Assembly: GCA_035638775.1 (NCBI GenBank)
Contig: DASQZJ010000064.1
Span: 62,001-126,000, forward strand
Length of the DNA stretch: 64,000 nt
Direction of reading: 5' to 3'
DNA from: DASQZJ01 sp035638775
GTDB lineage: Bacteria > Pseudomonadota > Gammaproteobacteria > UBA5335 > SLRW01
Positions within the stretch are counted from its first letter, which is position 1. Each line of letters starts with the position of its first letter. The position numbers and the translations under genes were made by a program. Positions 33,405-46,325 of this stretch are shown one piece after another. Under the pieces are notes generated by a model. That model ran no database searches and had not been told where the DNA came from. It worked only from the letters and a program-made list of their open reading frames with translations.

Positions 33405-33925
33405 TGCTTGGCTCCGTATCCGGATTCGCCGGCGCGGACCTCCTGGACCTCCTTGCCGGTCACCAGCTTGGCGTGCTCCGCCTTGCTGGCCTCCTTCGCC
33501 TCCTGGCTCTTCTTCAGCTCCGCCGCGACCGAGGGCGGCATGTACTTGGAGTCGTGCTTGGCCAGCACCTGGGAGGCGCGGAAGACGCCGTTGCCGCCCA
33601 GCTGGCCCTGGGCGACGATCCCCTGGCCCGCGCGGAAGAGGTCGGGAAGCACGCCCGCATAGGTCACCCATACCGTGTGCCGGTTGTCGGTGAGCTCGAA
33701 GCGCACCGTCGACCCGCGCTTGGCGTGGTGGATGCTGCCCGGGACCACCAGTCCGCCGATGCGGAACGCGTGGTTCAGGGGGGCCGCGCCGTTGGCGATC
33801 TGGGTCGGGCTGAAGAAGAACAGCAGGTTCTTGCGGAACGCGCCCGCCCCCAGTGCGACCGCCACGCCGACACCCCCTACAATCAGCAGCACCCCGATCA
33901 GCCGCCGTTTACGTTGTGGAGTCAT
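33401..33925 (-). CDS. ccmE: Periplasmic heme chaperone CcmE
   Basis: A 174-residue protein with one N-terminal TM anchor (about residues 8-28) and a periplasmic beta-barrel domain that binds heme covalently. The heme-linking histidine is His124 in 'LAKHDSKYMPP', with Tyr128 as the axial ligand. The barrel shows 'FRIGGLVVPGSI' and 'VTYAGVLPDLFRAGQGIV'. The C-terminal tail is longer and more charged than in E. coli CcmE. The ATG at 33925 overlaps ccmD by 17 bases. Confidence 0.93.
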   Translation of the reverse strand: MTPQRKRRLIGVLLIVGGVGVAVALGAGAFRKNLLFFFSPTQIANGAAPLNHAFRIGGLVVPGSIHHAKRGSTVRFELTDNRHTVWVTYAGVLPDLFRAGQGIVAQGQLGGNGVFRASQVLAKHDSKYMPPSVAAELKKSQEAKEASKAEHAKLVTGKEVQEVRAGESGYGAKQ

Positions 33926-34085
33926 TCCCGCCTCGCTCCCGCCGCTGCCTGCGCGCCAGGTCACGCATCAGCGACCGGCGACGCCAGAGCGGAATCAGTA
34001 CATTGATGAGCAGTACAATGAACGCGATCCCGTAGGCGGTCCATACGTAGAATCCGTAACCGCCCATGTAGAAGAACTTGGCCAT
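33909..34085 (-). CDS. ccmD: Heme exporter accessory protein CcmD
   Basis: A 58-residue single-TM protein. It starts 'AKFFYMGGYGFYVWTAYG', where the conserved GGY-FYVW motif marks CcmD, continues with the helix 'IAFIVLLINVLIPLW', and ends in a basic tail. It stabilises the CcmABC complex and releases holo-CcmE. It begins two bases after the ccmC stop and overlaps ccmE by 17 bases. Confidence 0.9.
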   Translation of the reverse strand: MAKFFYMGGYGFYVWTAYGIAFIVLLINVLIPLWRRRSLMRDLARRQRRERGGNDSTT

Positions 34086-34087
34086 GC

Positions 34088-34822
34088 CTACCCGCCTTCG
34101 ACCATTTGAACGACCCAGCGGGACTTTCGTTCCCTGTCCAGGATCTCGCAGCGCATCCGGAGCATGAGCACCACCGCGTAGTAGCTCATGAAGGCGACGA
34201 TCATGAACAGCAGGGGGACGAGCATGCTGGTGGAGATGTTGTCGGTGGTGAAGCTGATCGTGGTGCCCTGGTGCAGGGTGTTCCACCAGTCCACCGAGTA
34301 GTGGATGATCGGGATGTTCACCACGCCCACCAGGGCCAGGATGCCGCTCGCGCGGGCCGCCGTCTCCGGGGTCTCGATGGCGGCGCGCAACCCCATGTAA
34401 CCGAGGTAGAGGAACAGCAGGATCAGCTCCGAGGTCAGGCGCGCGTCCCAGACCCAGTAGGTGCCCCAGGTGGGCTTGCCCCAGATCGACCCGGTCACCA
34501 GGGCCAGGAACGTGAAGGCCGCACCCAGCGGCGCGCTGCAGCGCGCTACCACGTCCGCCATCTTGATCTTCCAGATCAGGTTGACCGCCGCCGCGCCCGC
34601 CATCACGACGTACACCATCATGGACAGCAAGGCGCTGGGCACGTGGATGTAGATGATGCGAAATACGTTGCCCTGCTGGTAGTCCGGCGGCGCGAAGTAG
34701 AGTCCGCCGACCAGGCCCACCAGCATGCAGATGATGGTGAGCGCGCTGAGCCAGGGCAGCAGCTTGCCCGAAAGCCGATAGAAGTGCCGGGGCGACGCCC
34801 ACTGGGAGATGAATCGATGCAT
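34088..34822 (-). CDS. ccmC: Heme-handling membrane protein CcmC
   Basis: A 244-residue, six-helix membrane protein that loads heme onto CcmE. The WWD-type motif is 'WGTYWVWDARLTSELILLF'. The flanking histidines are in 'RIIYIHVPSALLSM' and 'IIHYSVDWWNTLHQG'. The length is normal for the family. It lies three bases after ccmB and is followed by ccmD. Confidence 0.93.
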   Translation of the reverse strand: MHRFISQWASPRHFYRLSGKLLPWLSALTIICMLVGLVGGLYFAPPDYQQGNVFRIIYIHVPSALLSMMVYVVMAGAAAVNLIWKIKMADVVARCSAPLGAAFTFLALVTGSIWGKPTWGTYWVWDARLTSELILLFLYLGYMGLRAAIETPETAARASGILALVGVVNIPIIHYSVDWWNTLHQGTTISFTTDNISTSMLVPLLFMIVAFMSYYAVVLMLRMRCEILDRERKSRWVVQMVEGG

Positions 34823-34825
34823 AGG

Positions 34826-35566
34826 CTACTCCAGGCTGATCCGCAGGGCCGCGGCGGCCGCGAAGGGCGCCAGGACGACGGCACCGGTGCACAGGGCGCC
34901 GAGGAAGTACAGCTGCGCGACCACGGGCAGCCCCTGGGCCGCGCTCTCCACGGAACCCGCGCCGAATATCAGAACCGGGACGTACAGGGGAAGGAGAAGC
35001 AGGCTCAGAAGCATTCCGCCGTGCCTCAGGCCAACCGTCAGCGCCACGCCGATCGCTCCCACCAGGCTCAGTACCGGCGTGCCCAGCAGCAGGCTCAGAA
35101 CCAGCGCCGCGAACGCGGATTGCGGCAAGTTTAACAACAAGCCCAGAAGCGGCGCCACAAGGATCAGAGGCAGGCCCGTTACCAGCCAGTGGGCCAGAAC
35201 CTTGGCGCCGACCAGGATCGGCATTGGATGCGGGCTCAGCGCGATCTGCTCCAGGCTGCCGTCGTCGAAATCCGAGCGGAAGATCCCTTCCAGCGACAGC
35301 ATCGAGGCGAGCAGGGCTCCCACCCACACGGCCCCGGGGGCCACCGCACGCAGCAAATCGTTGTCGGCGCCCAGCGCCAGCGGGAACAGGGTCTCCACCA
35401 TGACGAAGAACAGCACCGGGTTGGCCAGCTCGCTGCGACGCCGGAACGCGAGCACCAGGTCCCGCCGCAGCAATCCGGCGAACGCCCGCAGGGCGTCGCT
35501 GCGAGCCGCCGCGGGACGCCTGCGGCGGGGTCCGGCAGCGGTCACCGGCGCGTCCTGGCTGCTCAT
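34826..35566 (-). CDS. ccmB: Heme exporter ABC permease CcmB
   Basis: A 246-residue six-helix permease of the CcmAB transporter, which supplies ATP energy for releasing holo-CcmE. It shows 'LLRRDLVLAFRRRSELANP', the family start, and 'FRSDFDDGSLEQIALSP' in the first loop. The N-terminal ~20 residues are an Arg/Pro-rich extension not seen in E. coli CcmB. The ATG at 35566 overlaps the ccmA stop by four bases. Confidence 0.92.
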   Translation of the reverse strand: MSSQDAPVTAAGPRRRRPAAARSDALRAFAGLLRRDLVLAFRRRSELANPVLFFVMVETLFPLALGADNDLLRAVAPGAVWVGALLASMLSLEGIFRSDFDDGSLEQIALSPHPMPILVGAKVLAHWLVTGLPLILVAPLLGLLLNLPQSAFAALVLSLLLGTPVLSLVGAIGVALTVGLRHGGMLLSLLLLPLYVPVLIFGAGSVESAAQGLPVVAQLYFLGALCTGAVVLAPFAAAAALRISLE

Positions 35567-36255
35567 GCCGCCCTCCGGGCGCCGATGTCGATCCGCCGCA
35601 CGGTGCGGCCGGCGTCGAGCGTCACGGCCTGGTGACTGGTAACGATGGAGATGCCGCCCTCGTCGCTGTGGTCGTTCAGCATCCCCTCCACCATCGCGCG
35701 GCCGTCCCGGTCGAGCGCGGTGAACGGCTCGTCCAGCACCCACAGGGCAGCGGATCCGCAGAGCAGGCGCGCCAGGGCCACGCGGCGGCACTGGCCCGCG
35801 GAAAGGGTGCGTGCCGGCACGTCCTCGTAGCCGTACAGGCCCACGCGCGCCAGCGCCTCCCAGGGGTCCAGGCGCAGCAGACCCGTGGACGAGACGGTCA
35901 TGGCGCTGCGCACGTTCTCGACCGCGGTGAGGTCCGACTTCACCGCGCTGGCGTGGGCCACGTACGCGAGCTCGGCAGTGAAGCTGGCACGCTCGCGGCG
36001 AATGTCGGCGCCATCCCAGGTGACGTCTCCGGAAGCGGGCCACGCCAGGCCGCAGAGAATGCGCAGCAGGCTGGTCTTCCCGCAACCGTTTGGCCCGGCC
36101 AGCTGCAGCACGTCGCCGGGAGCGAGCGACAGGTTCACGCCGGTGAACAGCTCCCGGTCGTCGCGGACGCAAGAGAGCTCGCATCCGACCAGGCGTGCGT
36201 CCGGGACGGGCACGAACCTCCCCGTCGCGTCACCGCGTCGGCCGGTTGCGTCCAT
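35563..36255 (-). CDS. ccmA: Heme exporter ATP-binding protein CcmA
   Basis: A 230-residue ABC ATPase. Walker A is 'LAGPNGCGKTSLLRIL', the signature is 'LSAGQCRRVALARLL', Walker B is 'ALWVLDEPFTALDRDG' and the switch histidine is in 'VTSHQAV'. I chose the ATG at 36255, which has GGAGA upstream and lies four bases after the preceding gene. An ATG at 36279 would add eight residues and overlap that gene. It energises CcmBC. Confidence 0.9.
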   Translation of the reverse strand: MDATGRRGDATGRFVPVPDARLVGCELSCVRDDRELFTGVNLSLAPGDVLQLAGPNGCGKTSLLRILCGLAWPASGDVTWDGADIRRERASFTAELAYVAHASAVKSDLTAVENVRSAMTVSSTGLLRLDPWEALARVGLYGYEDVPARTLSAGQCRRVALARLLCGSAALWVLDEPFTALDRDGRAMVEGMLNDHSDEGGISIVTSHQAVTLDAGRTVRRIDIGARRAA

Positions 36256-36259
36256 GTTG

Positions 36260-37204
36260 TCAGTCTCCGGCGAGTACACCTTCCATTGCCGTGAACACGG
36301 AGGGACGCTGCGCCACCTTGCCGTCGTCTCCCAGAAGATAGAATCCCCCCACCATCATGGTGTCGGGCCCGTGGCGATAGAGCTGGCTGCGGATCACGTA
36401 GGGTTGCGCGGGGAAGAACGGCTTGCGGAAAAGCATCCGCGCACGGGTGATCCGGTGCCCCTTCACGGCCAGGCCACCAGCGTGCAGCTGGCGCGTGTAT
36501 TGGTTCTCCAGCCCCATGATGTATTCCAGCACGTTCACGTGCTGGTTGATGTCCGTGTTGGGCATGCCCCAGACGCCCCGGTACGTCTCCCAGCCGCCGG
36601 TGTCGACCGGCTCGTGGCCCTCGGGAATCTCCGCGAGCGCCTCGACCGTGGGCAGCGGCTCCGCCCACGCGTGCTCGCGGAGCCCGTGCAGCGCCTCCGG
36701 GACCGTGGTGACCTGGCGTTGTTCGGGCGGACCCGCGGGTCGGGTGATCACGTGCAGCACCCGTGCCGAACCCGCCTCGACCAGCTCGCTGTCCTCGGTG
36801 GCGTATCCGAGGTTGGCGCGGCCGCCGGGCTGCAGCCGCCCGCGAATGCGGGTACGGGATTCGAACATGAGGCGCTCGACCCCGGTCCCGGCTGGAACCG
36901 GGCGACCGTCACGGTCGCTGTGGCTCCGGCAGAGGCGCAGCGTGAAATCGGTGTGCAGGGAGCGCCCGAAGCTCAGCGGCGCGGGGGTATTGCGGAAGTC
37001 GACGAAGTACAGCACGGGGGCGATGCCGACACGCCGCATGCCGGTCATCGGGAAACGCCGCTCCAGGTCCGCGAACATGGGCGGCATGCAGATCCCGACG
37101 AAACCCCGGATGCGCAGCCGGAACGCCATGTCCAGTCGCTCGAAGGTGGTCGGCACCTTGGCCTGTCCAGTCAGGCTGTCGATCATCTCGCTGCTATCGT
37201 TCAT
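36260..37204 (-). CDS. Acyl-thioesterase-like protein with double hotdog signature
   Basis: A 314-residue protein resembling acyl-ACP thioesterase or related hotdog-fold proteins. The best signature is 'WGMPNTDINQHVNVLEYI', like the N-x-D-x-x-x-H-V-N catalytic segment of FatA/FatB-type thioesterases, in the C-terminal hotdog. The N-terminal half may be the partner hotdog. No signal sequence is present. It lies between a second hotdog gene (24 bases upstream) and ccmA (four bases downstream), so it is cotranscribed with cytochrome c maturation genes. No functional link to heme is known to me. The match rests on one motif. Confidence 0.55.
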   Translation of the reverse strand: MNDSSEMIDSLTGQAKVPTTFERLDMAFRLRIRGFVGICMPPMFADLERRFPMTGMRRVGIAPVLYFVDFRNTPAPLSFGRSLHTDFTLRLCRSHSDRDGRPVPAGTGVERLMFESRTRIRGRLQPGGRANLGYATEDSELVEAGSARVLHVITRPAGPPEQRQVTTVPEALHGLREHAWAEPLPTVEALAEIPEGHEPVDTGGWETYRGVWGMPNTDINQHVNVLEYIMGLENQYTRQLHAGGLAVKGHRITRARMLFRKPFFPAQPYVIRSQLYRHGPDTMMVGGFYLLGDDGKVAQRPSVFTAMEGVLAGD

Positions 37205-37228
37205 CGCATGCGCCGTCGCCGGCTCCCC

Positions 37229-37642
37229 TTAGCGTTCCCGCACGACCGACTTGGTCACACGTGCGGTGGCCACCAGCCTGTTGCCCACCCGTGCTTCCGA
37301 TTCCGCGAACACCAGGCTGCGGCCGCGCCGCAGCACCGATCCGCCCAGCTCCAGCACTTCGCCGGAGCTCACCCCGCGCATCACCGACACGAACAGGTCG
37401 TGGGTGACCGCGTTTTCGCCGTCGTCCAGCAGGGGCAGGATCGACAGGTACGCGGTGGCGTCCAGCAGAGCGTACACGACCCCGCCGTGCAGCACTTGCT
37501 TGTTGTTGAGGCTGCCCGCGCCCACGCTCAGCCGCGTACGCGAACGGCCCTGCTCCACCGCAATGATTTCCAGACCCAGATGACGGTGCAACGGCACCGC
37601 GGCGACCCCTTCGATCGCCGCTTCGAGCTCGCCAGGAGACAA
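37229..37642 (-). CDS. PaaI-family thioesterase (hotdog fold)
   Basis: A 137-residue hotdog-fold protein. The key segment is 'VLHGGVVYALLDATAYL', where HGG and the following acidic residue are the catalytic signature of PaaI/YbgC-like thioesterases. 'NNKQVLHGG' precedes it, and the final strand reads 'RLVATARVTKSVV'. It is the first gene of the run that leads into the ccm operon, and the promoter at 37699-37727 lies in front of it. It probably hydrolyses small acyl- or aryl-CoA esters. Confidence 0.82.
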   Translation of the reverse strand: MSPGELEAAIEGVAAVPLHRHLGLEIIAVEQGRSRTRLSVGAGSLNNKQVLHGGVVYALLDATAYLSILPLLDDGENAVTHDLFVSVMRGVSSGEVLELGGSVLRRGRSLVFAESEARVGNRLVATARVTKSVVRER

Positions 37643-37698
37643 ATCCTCGCCCTTTCGTCCGATGGTCGCCGCGCCCGCGGTCCGGCACGAAGCGGGGA

Positions 37699-37727
37699 AC
37701 CTTAAGCTCTCGTCGTGAGCAGGTCAA
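37699..37727 (-). promoter_or_regulatory. Candidate sigma-70 promoter for the hotdog-ccm transcript
   Basis: On the minus strand TTGACC (37727-37722, five of six to consensus) is followed after 17 bases by TAAGGT (37704-37699, three of six). The inferred start near 37692 gives a leader of about 50 bases to the ATG at 37642. The spacing is right and the -10 is weak. Confidence 0.42.
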
Positions 37728-37757
37728 TCGCCTCCGGCCGGGCCGCCTGCGGGGCGT

Positions 37758-42299
<4,542 letters not shown>

Positions 42300-42311
42300 T
42301 CTCGTTACCCG

Positions 42312-43313
42312 TTACCGGCTCGGAAACACCAGGTCGAACCCGGAGATCTCCTGCCGGGACAGGTTCAATTGAAGATGATCCGCAGTTCGGGTGTTTACCG
42401 CAACCCGCAGCGCGGTCAGGGGCTGCATGCCACCGCCCGCATCGGATCCCCCCTGCTCGAGGCGGCTGAGCGCCAGCCGCGCGAGCTCCCTGCCCATCTG
42501 CTGGTTGTCCGGGTACAGCGAGAACAGGACCCCGCGCTGGACATACGACGGGTTGCTCGAGAACACCACCAGGTCCTTTTCCCAGGCCTTTTCCAGGATC
42601 ATGGGCAGGACCACGCCGTCGTTGACCGTGACCGTGTCCTGCGGCAGCCAGATTGCGTCGCCGCTGTGCGCCCGCCGGTCGAGGATGTCGCGGTAGCGGT
42701 GCACTGCCGTGCGCGTGTCCGGGGCCGCCAGGGCGACCAGTTCGAGCCCCTGATCGGCGGCCGCCCGGCGCGCGAGCGCGATCAGCGACGCATTGCTGTT
42801 CGGGTCGTACACCACGAACACGCGCCGGGTGCGCGGTGAAAGCGCATGCAGCCGCGCGAACAGCGCCCGTGGAGAGGGCACCAGGCTGATCCCGGTGGGC
42901 TTGCCGTCGCCCGGCGTCGGGGGAATCAGTACGGCACCGAACACCGTCGGCAGATCGGCGCGCAACCGCCGCCCGAGCCGGTAACCGCTGCGGCCCAGCG
43001 CGACGATCACCTGCACGTCGTTGCGGTGGGCCCAGCCCGACACCGTGTGGGCGCCGACATCGTCCGCCAGGCGCAGCGTGACGACCCGCCCGGGCGCGGC
43101 GGCGCGGATCCCTCCCAGGATTTCGGTGAAGACGGCGCGATAGGGCTGACTGATGTCCGGGTAGATTACGCCCAGCACCGGAGCGGCCTCGGCCGCCGCC
43201 GGACGCGGCAGCGGGCAGGCCAGGAGCAGCAGAAACAGCAAGGCCGCCCCGGCCGGTCCCCGCTTCCGCAGGGCGGCACGCCGTCTCGACGGATGTGGAT
43301 ATCTGTCCGCCAC
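42312..43313 (-). CDS. ABC-type substrate-binding protein (ABC_sub_bind family)
   Basis: A 333-residue periplasmic binding protein with a signal sequence (hydrophobic residues 23-41, likely cleaved near AAA-EAAP). It resembles the YtvM-like family: 'PVLGVIYPDISQPYRAVF', 'VIVALGRSGYRLGRRL', 'RRVFVVYDPNSNASLIAL' and 'VFSSNPSYVQRGVLFSLYP'. No ABC permease or ATPase gene is nearby, so it probably acts as a sensor partner for the adjacent histidine kinase rather than in transport. It lies 14 bases after the TonB receptor gene. Confidence 0.78.
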   Translation of the reverse strand: MADRYPHPSRRRAALRKRGPAGAALLFLLLLACPLPRPAAAEAAPVLGVIYPDISQPYRAVFTEILGGIRAAAPGRVVTLRLADDVGAHTVSGWAHRNDVQVIVALGRSGYRLGRRLRADLPTVFGAVLIPPTPGDGKPTGISLVPSPRALFARLHALSPRTRRVFVVYDPNSNASLIALARRAAADQGLELVALAAPDTRTAVHRYRDILDRRAHSGDAIWLPQDTVTVNDGVVLPMILEKAWEKDLVVFSSNPSYVQRGVLFSLYPDNQQMGRELARLALSRLEQGGSDAGGGMQPLTALRVAVNTRTADHLQLNLSRQEISGFDLVFPSR

Positions 43314-43327
43314 ACCTCCCCCGGGTG

Positions 43328-45436
43328 CTAGAAGTTCCAGTCCAGCGCGACGTAGAAGTTCCGTCCCGGCAGCGGCAGATCGCCGGGCAGATTCACGTTC
43401 GAGCCGGTGGACAGGAGACTGGGCTCCTTCGCGCCCTGGTTGAGCACGTTGCGAACCGACCCGGCCAGCTCCAGGCCGCTGTTTCCCAGTGCATGGCGCA
43501 GGGTGAAGTCGACCCAGGTGTAGGAACCCAGGGGCGGCCGCGGATCACCGGGCGAGCGGTACCGCCGCCCCACCCAGTCGATCGTCAGGTCGGCGTTCCA
43601 CTCCGGCCGGAACTGCCAGTCGCTGCGGATGTAGACCTCGTTCACCGGCGCATTGCCCACCCGATGGTGGATGCGCTCGTCGGTGGCGTGCTGGTAGGCG
43701 TAGTTGGCGCGGAGCGTGTAGCTGTCGAGCGGCTGCCATTCGATCTCGGTCTCCATCCCGTACCCGTCCTGTCCGCCGGTGTTCTGGGCCCGCCTGGCGA
43801 TGGGAGACGACGGGTCGTTCACGAAGCGGATCAGGTCGTGCATCCGGTAGTAGAACAGGTTCAGGCCGCCGCGAAGGCTCGCCGAGTACTGGTAGTCGAA
43901 AGCGGTCTCGTAGGTGTCGATGGTCTCGGGATTGAGGTTCGGATTGCCGAGAGCGATCGGATTGTTGATGTTGTACTGCTCGGCGAAGGACGGCGCCCGG
44001 AACGCGCGCCCGTACAGGAATTTGGTGGTCAGGTTGTAGCGTGTCTGCCATACGAGGGCCAGGCGCGGATTCACCGTCTTGCCCCAGTCCGTATAGTGGT
44101 CGTAGCGCACCCCGGCGGTCAGGTCCCAGTCCCGCGCGAACCCCCACTCGTCCTGCAGGAACAGGTAGCTCACGTAGCGGTCATGGGGCCGGATGAACGG
44201 GTCGGTATTGGTGACGTCGACCAGCCCGCCCGGCAGCGGAACCGGGAAGCCGCCCGGGTCGAGCGTGTAGTTCTTGCGCTCGGTCGCACGGTAGAGGTTC
44301 TCGTGGCTGACGCCGCTGCCGATGCGCCAGGTCTGCCCGGGCCATCCCGAGTACAGGCCCACGACGTCCAGGCGGGTATGGCGCTCGTACACGTGGGGAT
44401 CGCCGATCACGCCATTCGGGAAGGTCTGCCCGTTGGGGAAGGTGGCTCCGGGGGGGAACAGCACCAGGTCGGTCCGGTTGGCCACCTGGAAATAGCTGAC
44501 CTGGGTCTTGAGCCCCCAGTTTCGGGTAAGCGCGGGATCATGCCAGGTCAGGTCGGCGTCGTAGCGGTCGCTGCTGGCCTTGCCGGCGGGGTCGAGGGCT
44601 TCGTTGCCGCCGGCGCCGACGCCCTGGTCGCGGCTGCCGAGGTACCCCATGCGCAGCCGCCAGTGATCCAGCTTGAAGTCGAGGCGCGCCTCGCCCCGCC
44701 GCTTGCCGAGGTTCACCGACCCGGGCGCCAGCGATGCGCTCGTACCCATGAGGCGGTCAAGCGCGGTCTGGGCGTCGCGGCGGATGGTCGGGTGCGGTCC
44801 GCGCGTGTGCAGCAGGTCGACGCTGGCCGCGTAGTGGACCGGCCCCAGCCAGCCGGAGTGCAGGCCCCAGCCTTCCTCGGTGCCGTAGGAGCCCGCCCTG
44901 GCGCCGGTCTCGGTGCCGTGGATGTCGTCAGGGCCGCGCGTGATCACGTTGATCACGCCGGCGTAGGCATCGGCTCCGTAGAGCGCCGACCCCGGGCCCC
45001 GGATCACCTCGATGCGCTGGATGTCGTGCACCGGCAGCCCGGGCCAGACCTGGCCGCGGTTGCCCAGGAAGGCGTTGGTGATCGGGATGCCGTTGATCAG
45101 AACCAGCACCCGGGGGTTGAACTCCGAGGTGATCCCGCGGATCTGGATGATCGGGATGTAGCCGGCGGAGGACACCGACACGTGCACGCCCGGCACTGCT
45201 TCCAGCGCCTCGGCCAGGTTGGTGGCCCCGGTCCTGAGGATGTCCTGCCGGGTGATCACGCTGGCGACCGCCGGGGCCTGGGAAATCGGCTGGCGGGTCC
45301 CGGTGGCGATGCTGACGAATTGCTGGTTGCCGTAGGACAGCGACAGGTCGCTCTCCGCCGGCCCCTTCGCGAACAGGAAGCCACTGTGCCCCGCGAGCAG
45401 CAGCCCGAGGGCTGCGGCGCAGAATCTTCTTGTCAT
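43328..45436 (-). CDS. TonB-dependent outer-membrane receptor
   Basis: A 702-residue receptor. A signal peptide (to about residue 23) is followed by a plug domain with 'QDILRTGATNLAEALEAVPG', 'QIRGITSEFNPRVLVLINGI' and 'IEVIRGPGSALYGADAYAGV'. The 22-strand barrel ends in 'FYVALDWNF', with the C-terminal aromatic needed for outer-membrane insertion. No clear TonB box of E-T-x-x-V type is seen near the mature N-terminus. The ligand is unknown. The operon partners (a binding protein and a kinase) suggest that ligand uptake is coupled to signalling. The 78-base gap behind it shows no riboswitch consensus that I recognise. Confidence 0.85.
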   Translation of the reverse strand: MTRRFCAAALGLLLAGHSGFLFAKGPAESDLSLSYGNQQFVSIATGTRQPISQAPAVASVITRQDILRTGATNLAEALEAVPGVHVSVSSAGYIPIIQIRGITSEFNPRVLVLINGIPITNAFLGNRGQVWPGLPVHDIQRIEVIRGPGSALYGADAYAGVINVITRGPDDIHGTETGARAGSYGTEEGWGLHSGWLGPVHYAASVDLLHTRGPHPTIRRDAQTALDRLMGTSASLAPGSVNLGKRRGEARLDFKLDHWRLRMGYLGSRDQGVGAGGNEALDPAGKASSDRYDADLTWHDPALTRNWGLKTQVSYFQVANRTDLVLFPPGATFPNGQTFPNGVIGDPHVYERHTRLDVVGLYSGWPGQTWRIGSGVSHENLYRATERKNYTLDPGGFPVPLPGGLVDVTNTDPFIRPHDRYVSYLFLQDEWGFARDWDLTAGVRYDHYTDWGKTVNPRLALVWQTRYNLTTKFLYGRAFRAPSFAEQYNINNPIALGNPNLNPETIDTYETAFDYQYSASLRGGLNLFYYRMHDLIRFVNDPSSPIARRAQNTGGQDGYGMETEIEWQPLDSYTLRANYAYQHATDERIHHRVGNAPVNEVYIRSDWQFRPEWNADLTIDWVGRRYRSPGDPRPPLGSYTWVDFTLRHALGNSGLELAGSVRNVLNQGAKEPSLLSTGSNVNLPGDLPLPGRNFYVALDWNF

Positions 45437-45514
45437 GTGTCGCTCCGCCGGCCATCTGCCCTGCCCGGCCCGGGCGGCATGACCGGACTCCCCCTTTGTC
45501 CCGCCGGAACCCGA

Positions 45515-46318
45515 CTATTCCCAGCGTCTCGGTTCCGGCCCGTCGTATTCGACCCGGGCACAGCGCAGGGGGAAGAAGCTCCCCTCCTCCTTGCGCGAGG
45601 CCTCGATGAAGCAGGGCCACATCCCCGCGAGAAACACCGGATAGGTGAACGCGTAGTACTCCCGCGGGCTCATGCCCATGTCCGCGCAGAGCGCCGCGGC
45701 GAGTCCGGCGTAGTTCATCTTCATGCGCCAGCGTCCCTGCTGCAGAGCCTCCTCGATCTCGAATGCCAGCCGCACGAACGGGCCACGATCGAAACCCAGC
45801 TCCCGCGCGACCTCCATGACGTGCGGGATCCGCTCATCGACGTTGGTCACCGGGCGTCCGTAGCCGGACAGGCCGCGGTAACGCCGGAGCTCGTCGCGGA
45901 CGATGTCGCCCGGGTCCTCGCCCTGCTCCCGGCGCCGGCGCGCGCGACGCAGGAAGTCCATGGTCCGGATGTCGGGTCGGCGGCCGAAGATGCTGGCTTC
46001 CGAGACGGCCATCGCGGCACTGATGCCCAGATTGCCGGTCGTTCGCGCGGTACCGGCCAGCGAAGCGACACGGTTGTTCCAGATGCGCGGCTCCGGGAAG
46101 CTGGTCGCGACCCACATGGCGTTCATCATGCGCAGCGTGCGCTCGTCGTAGCGTCGGCCGGTGATCCCGTAGGTGTACACCTCGATCCAGGACGAGCGCA
46201 GCAGGTCGCGGTGCAGGTCGTGCTCGCGGAAGAACACGCGCTTGCCCGGGACCCATTCCCCCATCTCCGTTTCCCAGCGGTCCTCGAACCGCTCCAGGGA
46301 CCTCCCGCCCGCGCTCAT
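45515..46318 (-). CDS. Citrate-synthase-fold protein, divergent, second of a pair
   Basis: A 267-residue protein that resembles citrate synthase / citryl-CoA lyase but is much shorter than a full citrate synthase (about 430). Helical segments such as 'MNAMWVATSFPEPRIWNN' and 'MNYAGLAAALCADMGMSP' fit the fold. The motif position of GFGHRVY reads 'GYGRPVTNVDERIPH', so the catalytic histidine is not in its normal place. The ATG at 46318 follows the other citrate-synthase-like gene by seven bases. It may form a hetero-oligomer with that partner. Confidence 0.6.
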   Translation of the reverse strand: MSAGGRSLERFEDRWETEMGEWVPGKRVFFREHDLHRDLLRSSWIEVYTYGITGRRYDERTLRMMNAMWVATSFPEPRIWNNRVASLAGTARTTGNLGISAAMAVSEASIFGRRPDIRTMDFLRRARRRREQGEDPGDIVRDELRRYRGLSGYGRPVTNVDERIPHVMEVARELGFDRGPFVRLAFEIEEALQQGRWRMKMNYAGLAAALCADMGMSPREYYAFTYPVFLAGMWPCFIEASRKEEGSFFPLRCARVEYDGPEPRRWE

Positions 46319-46325
46319 CGCCGCC

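Noticed and set aside
45437..45514. Possible cobalamin or other riboswitch before the TonB receptor
   Set aside because: The gap is 78 bases and contains no B12-box-like or other consensus I recognise.
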